A stretch of 64,000 bases of DNA from Thermodesulforhabdus norvegica (GTDB lineage: Bacteria > Desulfobacterota > Syntrophobacteria > Syntrophobacterales > Thermodesulforhabdaceae): NCBI RefSeq assembly GCF_900114975.1, contig NZ_FOUU01000005.1, positions 62,001 to 126,000 on the forward strand. The letters are read 5' to 3'. Each line of letters opens with the position of its first letter. Within the stretch, counting starts at the first letter, position 1. Below, piece after piece: positions 35,005 through 43,435 of the stretch. The position numbers were made by a program, and so were the translations under genes. The notes below the pieces were generated by a model. It had not been told where the DNA came from. It searched no databases and saw only the letters and a program-made list of their open reading frames with translations.

Positions 35005-35877
35005 TCATATGACCTTATTCAGCGAATACTCGATTATACCCTCGGCACCTCGCTTGATTAGTTGAGGAATCAGGTCCCGAACGACCTTTTTCGAGACAAC
35101 AACCTCAACGGATAACCAGTTGCTTTTGTAGAGGTGGGCAATGGTGGGAGCATTCAAACTGGGCAATATTTCCATCACGTCACCAAGTCGCTCTTCCGGG
35201 ACGTTCATCTTCAGGCCCACCATGTCTTCCGCTCTTAATGCTCCCTGAAGGAGTAACGAAATCTGCTCTATCTTCTCCCTCTTCCAGGGATCCTGCCAGG
35301 AATCCCTGTTGGCTATCAGCTGGGGATTTGACTGCATGAGTTCCTTTACGATCCTGAGCCCGTTGGCTCTCATGGTGGAGCCCGTCTCCGTCACCTCCAC
35401 AATCGCATCACAGAGTCCGGCGATCACCTTGGCTTCCGTAGCTCCCCAGGAGAACTCCACCTTAACGTTGATTCCTGCTTCCGCGAAATACCGGCGGGTG
35501 AAGCCCACGAGCTCTGTCGCAATCTTTTTTCCTTCCAGATCCTTTATGTCCCTGATTGGTGAATCAAAGGGAACGGCCAGCACCCATCGAGTTGGTCGGT
35601 TTGACACCTTGGAATAAACCAGGTCGGCAACAACCACCACGTCGGATTCGTTCTCAAGGATCCAGTCCTTGCCCGTAATGCCGGCATCGAAGGTGCCGTT
35701 TTCAACGTATCGAGACATCTCCTGAGCCCGGCAAATGGCACAGCTTATCTCCGGATCGTTGATTTCAGGGAAGTAGCTCCGCTCAGAAATAGAAATATTC
35801 CAGCCCGATCGGCGGAAAAGATTTACCGTCGATTCCTGTAAACTCCCTTTAGGAATTCCCAAAACCAGTTGCTTCAC
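35005..35877 (-). CDS. hisG: ATP phosphoribosyltransferase, long form
   Basis: A 290-residue HisG catalysing the first step of histidine synthesis, from ATP and [25 protein letters not shown] is the N-terminal signature, and [13 protein letters not shown] and [25 protein letters not shown] carry the PRPP-binding loop. The C-terminal 75 residues form the ACT-like regulatory domain of the long form, which is histidine-sensitive and does not need HisZ. It overlaps hisI by four bases. Confidence 0.94.
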   Translation of the reverse strand: MKQLVLGIPKGSLQESTVNLFRRSGWNISISERSYFPEINDPEISCAICRAQEMSRYVENGTFDAGITGKDWILENESDVVVVADLVYSKVSNRPTRWVLAVPFDSPIRDIKDLEGKKIATELVGFTRRYFAEAGINVKVEFSWGATEAKVIAGLCDAIVEVTETGSTMRANGLRIVKELMQSNPQLIANRDSWQDPWKREKIEQISLLLQGALRAEDMVGLKMNVPEERLGDVMEILPSLNAPTIAHLYKSNWLSVEVVVSKKVVRDLIPQLIKRGAEGIIEYSLNKVI

Positions 35878-36251
35878 TTTCCATATACCTCCTCTGGGTT
35901 AAAGACTCGAGGCTCCACAACGGCCCATCCGTCTCCATCAATTCTTCTGTAAAAACAACTCCCGTAACCTTCGTGGCAGGCACCACCGCCGTGTTGACGA
36001 ACCTTGATGAGTATGGTGTCCATATCACAATCTATCAGTATTTCAAGAACTTCCTGAAAGTGTCCGGAGGTTTCGCCCTTTTGCCAGATTTTCCCGCGGC
36101 TTCGGCTCCAGTAGTGAGCCTTCCCCGTTTCAACGGTCTTCCTCCACGCCTCCTCGTTCATGTAAGCAAGCATTAACACCTTCAGACTTTCCGCATCCTG
36201 GACCACAACGGGAAGGATACCTCCTCCCTTAGCAAAATCCGGCTTTTCCAT
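35874..36251 (-). CDS. hisI: Phosphoribosyl-AMP cyclohydrolase
   Basis: A 125-residue enzyme for the third step of histidine synthesis. Motifs: [40 protein letters not shown] (in parts, residues about 24-65), [14 protein letters not shown], and the metal-binding [16 protein letters not shown]. No HisE domain is fused. I choose the ATG at 36251 because GGAGGA lies eight bases upstream; the longer frame to 36329 would reach deep into rlmN. It still overlaps rlmN by 23 bp. Confidence 0.94.
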   Translation of the reverse strand: MEKPDFAKGGGILPVVVQDAESLKVLMLAYMNEEAWRKTVETGKAHYWSRSRGKIWQKGETSGHFQEVLEILIDCDMDTILIKVRQHGGGACHEGYGSCFYRRIDGDGWAVVEPRVFNPEEVYGK

Positions 36252-37314
36252 ATTCGGATTCCTCCGCATTTTCCAGACTTCCCACCAGTTGTCCGCAGGC
36301 GGCACCGATGTCGAGACCTCGACTTTCACGGGTTGTTGCCGTTATATAGCGATCCAGAAGTATGTTCTGGAATCGCTCGATCTTGCGGTCGTCAGGTCTT
36401 TTAAAAGGCGACCCGGGAAAGGGATTATAAGGTATCAGATTGACCTTGCACCTCAAGTCCTTTAGCATTTCCGACAGAGCCAGGGCATCCGACTCGGAGT
36501 CGTTTATCCCATCCAGCAGAATGTACTCGAAGGTTATTCGCTTCCTGGGCGGAAGAGGGTATCTTTTGCAGGCCCTCAGGAGCTGTTCCAGTGGGTAGGT
36601 ACGGTTTATGGGCATAATGCGGGACCTGACATCATCACTCGTGGCATGAAGACTTACGGCCAGATTCACGGGATAACTTTTCCCCAGGCGCTCCATTGCG
36701 GGGATTATCCCCACAGTGGAGACGGTTATCCTTCTGTGAGACAGGGAAAATCCCTGCGGATCGAGAAGGATTTCAAGGGAGCGAAACAGTTCCCTTTCGT
36801 TCAACAGCGGTTCTCCCATTCCCATAAAAACCACATTGGTAATGCGCCTTTTGGAGCCGATGCGTCTCTGTACGAGAGAAATCTGTTCTACTATCTCTCC
36901 TGCCGTAAGGTTTCTTTTGAAGCCGATCTTGCCGGTGTAACAGAAGGCACACCCCAGAGGGCATCCAACCTGAGTCGATACACAAACGGTATAACGAGGT
37001 GGATCGGGAATCATTACGGTTTCAATGCCCAGGCCCGTTGTTTCCGAATCGGCCAGGGCGAAGACGAATCTTTCGGTGCCGTCCCGAGAAACCATGTGCT
37101 TTTTCAGTTCAAGTGCTGTAAGTGTCGATAAGTTCTGCAATCTGCGCCGGAGATCAAGGCTGAGATCGGTACAGGTGTCCCAGGAATCTACGTGTCGTTT
37201 GTGAAGGTGCCTGAAAATCTGTCGAGCCCGGAATTTTTTCTCCCCGAGGCTTTCAATCCAGCCTTCAAGCTCTCCAGGCGTAAAATTGCGCAGGTGAAGC
37301 TTTTCGGCCTTCAT
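36229..37314 (-). CDS. rlmN: 23S rRNA A2503 / tRNA A37 C2-methyltransferase
   Basis: A 361-residue radical SAM methyltransferase. The cluster motif is [15 protein letters not shown] near residue 117 (C-x3-C-x2-C), followed by [12 protein letters not shown] and [14 protein letters not shown]. The substrate-capturing Cys lies near the C-terminus in [18 protein letters not shown]-like and hisI genes flank it with short overlaps. Confidence 0.94.
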   Translation of the reverse strand: MKAEKLHLRNFTPGELEGWIESLGEKKFRARQIFRHLHKRHVDSWDTCTDLSLDLRRRLQNLSTLTALELKKHMVSRDGTERFVFALADSETTGLGIETVMIPDPPRYTVCVSTQVGCPLGCAFCYTGKIGFKRNLTAGEIVEQISLVQRRIGSKRRITNVVFMGMGEPLLNERELFRSLEILLDPQGFSLSHRRITVSTVGIIPAMERLGKSYPVNLAVSLHATSDDVRSRIMPINRTYPLEQLLRACKRYPLPPRKRITFEYILLDGINDSESDALALSEMLKDLRCKVNLIPYNPFPGSPFKRPDDRKIERFQNILLDRYITATTRESRGLDIGAACGQLVGSLENAEESEYGKAGFC

Positions 37315-38633
37315 GCTTCTCTTTTCCGGACCAGGAATTTTTTGTTTTTTCTATCCTGCAGGAACACAGCATCAAAAGGTCGCATGGGGGCTCCCTCATA
37401 CCACTCATAGCCCTGTTGCTCGCATCTGGTACAGGCTTTTCTCGGCACATGCACTGCGTAGATTCTTCTACCCCGGTCGGTCCAGGACTCTATGGCCCAG
37501 GTACCGGGGCATTCGGAACATACTACTATCTTTTCCCGCTGGTTCTCCAGTATGTTATCGGTATCGTAAAAGATGGTTCTCTCTCTTTCCTGGATGCCTC
37601 CTTTGTTTATCAACTGTTCCCGCAATTCCGGGGCTCTTCGCCATGATTCAAGAACCCTGTCACAGCACTTTTTTATGTACTCTGCCGTATCCTTTGATTG
37701 ACGGAGCTTTTCGAAATCATAATCGGGTTCCTTTATTCCCGAGCAATCTATCCCGGCGAGGGCCAGGATTATACCGAGGTTCACGTAAGGAAGTGCACCC
37801 TCAATGGAATAGCCTCCTTCGAGCACCGCGATGTGGGGTGAGAGCCTGGATGTTAACTGAGCATAACCCTGGGCAGAGAATCTCATGTCCGTTATGGGAT
37901 CCGTGTAATGATTGTCCTGCCCGGCCGAATTTATGATCAGCTCGGGTCTGAACTCGTCCAGGATCGGAAGGATCACGTTGTCCAGGGCGTAAAGGAATCC
38001 TTCTTCCGAGGTCTTGGGCGGCAGAGGTATGTTAACGGTGGTCCCAAGGGCGGTAGGGCCGCCCATTTCGTAGATGAAACCCGATCCCGGGTATAGCGTT
38101 CGCCCGTCCTGATGAAGAGATATAAAAAGCGTATCGGGGTCGTGCCAGTAAATGTCCTGGGTGCCGTCACCATGGTGGCAATCGGTATCGACTATTGCAA
38201 TCCTGTCCACCCCATAAGCATCTCGTAAGAATTCAATCATTATTGCTTCAATGTTTATGTTGCAGAATCCTCGAGCTCCGTGCACAACTCTCATGGCATG
38301 ATGACCCGGCGGCCTCACCAGTGCAAAACCTCTCTGAATTTTGCCCTCCATCACGGCCATGCCGATGGTCTTTGCTCCGCCAGCGCTTATGAGGTGAGAT
38401 TCGGTTATAACACTCCATTCATCGGGCACGCAGAAATGAACGCGCCTTATGTCGTCGCGATTTATTATATCCGGTTTCAGTTCCACGATTCCTTCTATGT
38501 CCAGAACGCCTTCTTCAAAGACCTGATCCTGAGTGTAAAGCAGTCGTTCTTCCCGTTCCGGATGTGTGGGAGATATGGCCCAGTCGAAGGCCGGAAAAAA
38601 CACGAGACCTGTTTTGTGAACGGCTTTGATCAT
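37311..38633 (-). CDS. Histone deacetylase family protein with C-terminal extension
   Basis: A 440-residue zinc amidohydrolase of the arginase/HDAC superfamily. Family residues: RPPGHHAM near residue 110, IVDTDCHHGDGTQDIYW near 150 (zinc ligands Asp and His), SLHQDGRTLYPGSG near 175, and VLEGGYSIEGALPYV near 275. Bacterial members remove acyl groups from polyamines, acetoin-related or other small molecules. The last 130 residues are unusual: they include two pairs of cysteines (VVCSECPGTW and ACTRCEQQG), suggesting a small metal-binding module. It overlaps hydantoinase-like and rlmN genes by four bases each. Confidence 0.85.
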   Translation of the reverse strand: MIKAVHKTGLVFFPAFDWAISPTHPEREERLLYTQDQVFEEGVLDIEGIVELKPDIINRDDIRRVHFCVPDEWSVITESHLISAGGAKTIGMAVMEGKIQRGFALVRPPGHHAMRVVHGARGFCNINIEAIMIEFLRDAYGVDRIAIVDTDCHHGDGTQDIYWHDPDTLFISLHQDGRTLYPGSGFIYEMGGPTALGTTVNIPLPPKTSEEGFLYALDNVILPILDEFRPELIINSAGQDNHYTDPITDMRFSAQGYAQLTSRLSPHIAVLEGGYSIEGALPYVNLGIILALAGIDCSGIKEPDYDFEKLRQSKDTAEYIKKCCDRVLESWRRAPELREQLINKGGIQERERTIFYDTDNILENQREKIVVCSECPGTWAIESWTDRGRRIYAVHVPRKACTRCEQQGYEWYEGAPMRPFDAVFLQDRKNKKFLVRKREA

Positions 38634-40351
38634 ATACCCACCCCGTATATGCGATGTGTACTGGATATCTTTTCCGTAATCATCCGGTAGTACTCCATAA
38701 GTCCTGGTTTTACCTGAACCTTTACGCGAATGTTCCTACCGGTGGTGTAAAATCCACGGACCATATTAAACTGCTGTTCTTCTACGACTTCCATCTCCAG
38801 ATCACCCTCCCGTGCTCCTTCACTGAGGGCCTTTGTTTTCAGAACCGAAAAGGCCAGCTTTCTGGCATCGTCGAGGCTGAACCTGCTGTCCACGGGTTTG
38901 TAAAAACCTTCTTCCGGGGCGGAAGCCACACCTCGTTCGGTATCAACAAAAAGGGTTACCTCACAGGTGGTTCGGGCAAGGGCAGCTCCCAGAGCATTTG
39001 CAACATCGCAGACGGGAACAACCCTGACCGGAAGCCCGGACCTTGACGAAATACCATCGGCGACAAAGGGAGCAGGACCTCCCAGTGCCAAAATTTCCCT
39101 GGGGCGAATCCTGTAATCTTCAAAATACTCATGAACCGTATAGAAAGGTCTGCTGTTTATGTCTTCGATCATTTCGTTTACGGCCAGAACGATGGCCCTG
39201 CAAAAAGCATCGTATATCGAGGCCGCGGCCTCCGAAGGAGATATGTTCAGTTTATCGGCCACACTCTTCACGGCTTCTTCGGCCCTGAGTTTGTTTCCCT
39301 GTTGCATGAGCCCCATAAACACGAGAGCATCGGTGGGCGTGGGAACGGGTCCCCCAAAGGCCATGGCAGGACCCTTACGCTCGGGACCGATTATTATTCT
39401 ACCCCCCACAACGTTTACCTGACTGTCCCCACCGACCGGTATTGATCGGGTTCTCAGAGCCCTTATCAGGGTTTTGTATCCGCCCAGCTCAATTCCAAGG
39501 GGTTCCAGCAGGGGAACACCCTTGACGAGCACGGCAATGTCCGTGGTGGTTCCGCCGATGTCCAGAACTACACTTTCGGTTTCAGCGTTGGCATAGGGAA
39601 CGGCACCCATAACACTCGATGCAGGACCCGACAGGATTGTCTGTCCCGGGAATTTAAGAGATGCTTTTAAAGACATCGTACCCCCGTCGGCTTTCAGGAT
39701 GTAGATCGGGGTTTTCAGCCCTTTGGCCTTAAGTGACTCCACGACGGCGCGAAAAAAGTCACGGTGTATGGCGTGGACCGCGGCGTTGATATAGACTGTC
39801 GCGATCCGCCTTGGAAAGTTGAGGTTCCCCGATACACGATGTCCAGCCAGGATGTAGTCTATACAGCTTGTGGAAGAATTCTTGACTATCTTTACGATTT
39901 GATTCTCATGAGAAGGATTCCGGATGGAAAACTTACCGACTACACCAACGGCCTTTAAGCCTTCCGATCGTATCTTTGCCGCCACGGCTTCTACTTCTGA
40001 AGGGTCTATGGGCTGAATTTCACGACCTCTGTGGTCAATTGATCCGCTTACTCTGTAGTAGTAGTTACCGATTCTGAAAAAATCGGGATTTATACCCGGG
40101 CCCGAAGACACTACCAACGCCACGGGGTTTATCTTGTTTTCGGCTATGGCGTTCGTGGTTAATGTGGTGCTGAGCACAATCCTTCGGATTTTCTCCGGTG
40201 GTATCCCCCTGGAGACCTCTTCCAGCCCGTTAAGAACACTTGCAAAAAGGTTATCCCTGTCGGTTGGAACTTTTACGGTATTGTTGAGCCCTTCTTCGCC
40301 TACGAGAACTACATCTGTGTGCGTTCCGCCGACATCTAGACCGATTATCAT
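38630..40351 (-). CDS. hyuA: Hydantoinase A / oxoprolinase family protein
   Basis: A 573-residue ATP-dependent amidohydrolase-like protein of the HyuA/oxoprolinase A type. The N-terminal phosphate loop is MIIGLDVGGTHTDVVLVG; a second actin-fold loop is VVLDIGGTTTDIAVLVKG near residue 265; GPASSVMGAVPYA lies before it. These subunits normally pair with HyuB, which is not in the window, so the substrate (hydantoin, 5-oxoproline, acetone) is open. The ATG at 40351 begins the conserved domain and has GAGGA seven bases upstream. First gene of the ten-gene minus-strand run. Confidence 0.85.
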   Translation of the reverse strand: MIIGLDVGGTHTDVVLVGEEGLNNTVKVPTDRDNLFASVLNGLEEVSRGIPPEKIRRIVLSTTLTTNAIAENKINPVALVVSSGPGINPDFFRIGNYYYRVSGSIDHRGREIQPIDPSEVEAVAAKIRSEGLKAVGVVGKFSIRNPSHENQIVKIVKNSSTSCIDYILAGHRVSGNLNFPRRIATVYINAAVHAIHRDFFRAVVESLKAKGLKTPIYILKADGGTMSLKASLKFPGQTILSGPASSVMGAVPYANAETESVVLDIGGTTTDIAVLVKGVPLLEPLGIELGGYKTLIRALRTRSIPVGGDSQVNVVGGRIIIGPERKGPAMAFGGPVPTPTDALVFMGLMQQGNKLRAEEAVKSVADKLNISPSEAAASIYDAFCRAIVLAVNEMIEDINSRPFYTVHEYFEDYRIRPREILALGGPAPFVADGISSRSGLPVRVVPVCDVANALGAALARTTCEVTLFVDTERGVASAPEEGFYKPVDSRFSLDDARKLAFSVLKTKALSEGAREGDLEMEVVEEQQFNMVRGFYTTGRNIRVKVQVKPGLMEYYRMITEKISSTHRIYGVGI

Positions 40352-40417
40352 TTGACATCCTCGTTTAAGGAGTGTGTTTGCACTTTTCAAATGTAACCGC
40401 CGTCTCACGAGAACCTG

Positions 40418-40446
40418 ATGCTAATGTAAAGGCCGAGCAGTGTCAA
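40418..40446 (-). promoter_or_regulatory. Candidate promoter for the hyuA-to-dacA run
   Basis: On the minus strand TTGACA (40441-40446) and TAGCAT (40418-40423) are 17 bp apart and lie 67 bp upstream of hyuA. The -35 is perfect, the -10 matches four of six. Confidence 0.5.
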
Positions 40447-40666
40447 TGAAACGGAATGCTATCAGGAAGGTGAGGGGATTTAACCTGCCAGGATCTGTTT
40501 TCCTTTCTGAGGTCTTAAGAAAGGAAAAGGTTAACTCTGATCCGGCCGATGGCCGGATTTGTCGGGCGGCGGTGAGTTTGGAAACTTTTGAAGTAATTTC
40601 GGGAGAGCCCTCCACGCCGGGTTTTTGAAAGATCGGCCGGTGGTACGGGAGGAAAGATAAAACCCC
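40447..40666. other. Intergenic stretch between divergent promoters
   Basis: Part of the 393-bp gap between hyuA and the aroF leader. It holds a hairpin ATCCGGCC/GGCCGGAT around 40540-40559 and a 62-codon plus-strand frame without a ribosome site. I see no convincing gene here. Confidence 0.4.
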
Positions 40667-40696
40667 TTGACGAATAACGTCTGCTTATTCTATAAG
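40667..40696 (+). promoter_or_regulatory. Promoter for the Tyr leader and aroF-tyrA
   Basis: TTGACG (40667-40672, five of six) and TATAAG (40691-40696, five of six) with an 18-bp spacer. Transcription would begin near 40703, some 42 bases before the leader-peptide start, which fits an attenuator leader. Confidence 0.62.
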
Positions 40697-40744
40697 CGTG
40701 AACCGGGAAAAATGATATTAATCCCTTATTGGAAGGTTGTCACG

Positions 40745-40825
40745 ATGGCGTCTGGTGCGATCAGCCGTCGATATTATTATTATCCCTGCTACCATATTGG
40801 AGAGGCGGGCAGGGGTATGCGCTGA
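40745..40825 (+). CDS. Tyrosine leader peptide (attenuator)
   Basis: A 26-residue open frame starting ATG at 40745 with GGAAGG eight bases upstream and ending TGA at 40823. Residues 10-13 are four consecutive Tyr codons (TAT x4, 40772-40783) followed by Pro-Cys and a fifth Tyr (TAC, 40790), i.e. RRYYYYPCYH. Downstream lie an intrinsic terminator and the DAHP synthase and prephenate dehydrogenase genes, both on the path to tyrosine. Low charged tRNA-Tyr should stall the ribosome on these codons and prevent the terminator from forming. Too short for standard gene finders. Confidence 0.88.
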   Translation: MASGAISRRYYYYPCYHIGEAGRGMR

Positions 40826-40846
40826 TCGTGTTACCGCCATAAGGAG

Positions 40847-40889
40847 AAAAAAAGCCGCAGGCACCCCGGAGCCTGCGGCTTTTTTATTT
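40847..40889 (+). terminator. Attenuator terminator before aroF
   Basis: GCCGCAGGC (40854-40862) pairs with GCCTGCGGC (40871-40879), extended by A-T pairs to about 14 bp, with an 8-base loop and a T6 run. Candidate alternative pairings: TGCG.CT at 40818-40823 (at the leader stop codon) with 40853-40859 of the left arm (one bulge), and CCCTGC (40784-40789) with GCAGGG (40809-40814). A ribosome at the stop codon would mask the first and allow termination; one stalled on Tyr codons would free it. Confidence 0.9.
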
Positions 40890-40929
40890 TGACGCACACT
40901 AACGATTTAGCAGAGTAGAGGAGGTTGCC

Positions 40930-41943
40930 ATGATTATTGTCATGAAACCCGATCACACACCTGAAGATTTGCAAAAAGTGGTACGAAGGCTTGAAGATCA
41001 CGGGCTTAAGGCGCATATTTCCCGGGGTGAGCACAGAACCATTGTCGGTGCCATAGGCGATGAGCGGGTCCTGAGAGAGGTCCCCTTTGAGTCGATGTCC
41101 GGTGTGGAGTCGGTAATGCCGATTCTCAAGCCCTATAAGCTGGTGAGTCGTGAATTTAAGCAGGAAGATACCGTTGTGACCGTGAACGGCTACTCCATAG
41201 GCGGTAAAAAGATCCAAATTATTGCAGGCCCCTGCGCCGTTGAGAGCCGTGAAATGCTCGAAGAGGTTGCCAGGGCTTTGAGGCCTCTGGGGGTGAATTT
41301 TCTGAGAGGAGGTGCATTCAAACCCCGAACTTCTCCTTACAGTTTTCAGGGCCTGGGCAAGACTGCTCTGGAGTATCTTGCAAGGGTGAGAGAAGAAACG
41401 GGTATGCTGATAGTAACCGAGCTTATGGATCCTCGGGATGCGGTACTGGTTGCAAAATATGCCGACATTATACAGATAGGGACGAGAAATATGCAGAACT
41501 TCAGGCTTCTCACAGAAGTTGGAAACATTGAAAAGCCCGTACTTCTTAAACGGGGCATGAGTGCGACCATTAAGGAATGGCTAATGTCCGCCGAATATAT
41601 AGTAAGCCAGGGAAACGAAAGGGTGATCCTCTGCGAGCGGGGAATTCGCACTTTTGAGACGGAAACCCGGAATACCCTGGATTTGAGTGCCGTGCCTCTT
41701 CTCAAAAAGCTTACCCATCTTCCCGTCATCGTTGATCCCAGCCACGGAGTTGGAAGGGCCGATCTTGTGGCACCTATGGCAAGAGCCGCCATAGCGGCCG
41801 GTGCCGATGGCCTTATGATCGAGGTACATCCCAGGCCAGAAGAGGCTCTGAGCGATGGGCCTCAATCCCTTACGCCCGAGCAGTTTGCCTCTATGATGGA
41901 TGAACTCAAATGGATAGCCCAGGCAGTTGGACGTGAACTCTAG
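40930..41943 (+). CDS. aroF: 3-deoxy-7-phosphoheptulonate synthase, type I-beta with ferredoxin-like regulatory domain
   Basis: A 337-residue DAHP synthase condensing phosphoenolpyruvate and erythrose 4-phosphate, the entry to aromatic amino acids. Residues 1-68 form the ferredoxin-like domain ([22 protein letters not shown]) that in Thermotoga mediates tyrosine feedback; the barrel carries [62 protein letters not shown] and [18 protein letters not shown] ends seven bases before the ATG. Preceded by the Tyr attenuator and followed by tyrA, so both enzyme and transcript levels are probably tuned to tyrosine. Confidence 0.95.
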   Translation: MIIVMKPDHTPEDLQKVVRRLEDHGLKAHISRGEHRTIVGAIGDERVLREVPFESMSGVESVMPILKPYKLVSREFKQEDTVVTVNGYSIGGKKIQIIAGPCAVESREMLEEVARALRPLGVNFLRGGAFKPRTSPYSFQGLGKTALEYLARVREETGMLIVTELMDPRDAVLVAKYADIIQIGTRNMQNFRLLTEVGNIEKPVLLKRGMSATIKEWLMSAEYIVSQGNERVILCERGIRTFETETRNTLDLSAVPLLKKLTHLPVIVDPSHGVGRADLVAPMARAAIAAGADGLMIEVHPRPEEALSDGPQSLTPEQFASMMDELKWIAQAVGREL

Positions 41944-41961
41944 CACTCCGAGGTAACTCTC

Positions 41962-42891
41962 ATGACGGGTTATAATGGAAATTGGGCACCGGGCTCCTGT
42001 GTGGGAATTATAGGTGGCCTCGGCGAAATGGGGCAGTTCTTTGCACGTCTGTTCTCAAAGCGCGGCTACAGAGTTCTCGTTTCCGATGTTGTGCTGAAGA
42101 AGAACCACGTAGGAACACCTGTTTCGTCAGAAGAAATCTTTCAGCAAAGTGATATAGTTCTGTTCTCCGTGCCCCTGCACAGGACCGTTGAAATTATAGA
42201 ATCCTACGCACCCAGGTTTGGCAAAGACCAGCTCGTTATGGACGTAAGCAGTCTCAAGGTACAGCCGATAAAAGCGATGCTCAAGGGGGTGGCTTCCGTT
42301 GTGGGGCTCCATCCCATGTTCGGGGGAAGCGTCAGGAATGCCTGCGGTCAGACTCTTGTGGCATGCCCAGTAAGGGTTGACAGAGAAGGCTGGCTCGTCG
42401 TAAAGGAACAATTTCTCCGCGAAGGACTCAAAGTGGTCGAATGTTCTCCCGAACATCACGACAGAATGATGGCGGTAATTCAGGTGCTTTTTCATCTCTG
42501 TACCATGCTCAAGGGCCGGGTAATCCGTGAGATGGGGATTGACATAGAAGAAACGCTCAGGTTTACGAGCCCGGTGTATCGGCTTGAAATAAGTATTCTC
42601 GGTAGAATGTTTGCACAAAACCCCTGGCTTTATGCGGCCATTTCACAGCTCAACCCTCACACAGGCGAAATTATCGACCACCTATTAGAAGGGCTGTCCC
42701 TGTTCAGGGAATACTACAGAAAGGGCGCCCTGGAAAAGTTTGTGGAAGAATTCCGCGATACCGCGACCCATTTAGGGGATTTCTGCAACAGGGCTTTTGA
42801 GGAAAGTTCGCAACTTGTGGAAATCTCCACGCGACTTTACGACGACCCTATTTGCGGAGCTCGTGACACCGAAAGAGCCTTACCGGAATAA
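41962..42891 (+). CDS. tyrA: Prephenate dehydrogenase
   Basis: A 309-residue NAD(P)-dependent enzyme converting prephenate (or arogenate) toward tyrosine. The Rossmann start is CVGIIGGLGEMGQFFARLF (residues about 13-31); VMDVSSLKVQPIKAML, VGLHPMFGGSV and HHDRMMAVIQVLFHL are the family's active-site segments. No chorismate mutase domain or ACT domain is fused. It lies 18 bp after aroF, so the pair forms a tyrosine operon under the upstream attenuator. Confidence 0.92.
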   Translation: MTGYNGNWAPGSCVGIIGGLGEMGQFFARLFSKRGYRVLVSDVVLKKNHVGTPVSSEEIFQQSDIVLFSVPLHRTVEIIESYAPRFGKDQLVMDVSSLKVQPIKAMLKGVASVVGLHPMFGGSVRNACGQTLVACPVRVDREGWLVVKEQFLREGLKVVECSPEHHDRMMAVIQVLFHLCTMLKGRVIREMGIDIEETLRFTSPVYRLEISILGRMFAQNPWLYAAISQLNPHTGEIIDHLLEGLSLFREYYRKGALEKFVEEFRDTATHLGDFCNRAFEESSQLVEISTRLYDDPICGARDTERALPE

Positions 42892-42920
42892 CTAACTTTT
42901 GGTTATGTCGCCCCATTATA

Positions 42921-42957
42921 CGGGAGCCTGCGGGAATGAAATACCCGCAGGCTCCCG
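42921..42957 (+). terminator. Strong hairpin after tyrA
   Basis: A perfect 14-bp stem, 42921-42934 with 42944-42957, and a nine-base loop, 29 bp after the tyrA stop. Only a short T-poor sequence follows, so it may be a terminator or a 3'-end stabiliser. Its left arm shares the 11 bases GGAGCCTGCGG with the attenuator's right arm. Confidence 0.6.
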
Positions 42958-43043
42958 ATGCTTTAAGCCTGAGGTTGTCACATTTGTTGGCAATGGTTAA
43001 TATAATCAACGAGATCAATAGTAGTTACTGGAGGTGCAAAGAA

Positions 43044-43316
43044 GTGAAGATAAAATATTGCACAAAGTATGAAAAATATGTGAGCAGGTATCACTGTGAA
43101 TTGTTTAACGAGGGGAAGAAATGTCCTTACTATTCTGAAAAAACGTGGTCCAGTATTAAGGAATTGTTAAAGGACAGGCAACGGCCGAAGTGGGTTGTAG
43201 ATGAAGTAATAAAACCTTTTCATTGCCATTTGCTCGACCGTGAGTATTATAACGATCCCGGCCGACGAAGAAGATCCCGGATATCCCCGAGATCTGCCGC
43301 ACAGGCAAACCTTTAA
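43044..43316 (+). CDS. Small cysteine-containing hypothetical protein
   Basis: A 90-residue basic protein I do not recognise. The GTG at 43044 has GGAGG nine bases upstream, whereas the ATG at 42936 lies inside the tyrA terminator hairpin and has no ribosome site. The N-terminal half holds four spaced residues typical of metal binding: KIKYCTKYEKYVSRYHCELF and NEGKKCPYY (Cys6, His17-Cys18, Cys27). The tail is Arg- and Ser-rich (DPGRRRRSRISPRSAAQ), suggesting nucleic-acid contact. It stands alone between tyrA and accC. Confidence 0.6.
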   Translation: MKIKYCTKYEKYVSRYHCELFNEGKKCPYYSEKTWSSIKELLKDRQRPKWVVDEVIKPFHCHLLDREYYNDPGRRRRSRISPRSAAQANL

Positions 43317-43435
43317 GTTCCACGCGTGATAAAGTAAAAGGTTTTGTTTGATTGCCTCCCCGGATGTGTGTAATCTCCATGACCTGGGCTGTGTTTTCAG
43401 GGTTGTTATCTTGATTTGAGATCCGGGAGAATCCT

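Noticed and set aside
40440-40628. 62-codon plus-strand frame before the aroF promoter
   Set aside because: Its start lies in the hyuA promoter, it lacks a ribosome site and shows no familiar pattern.
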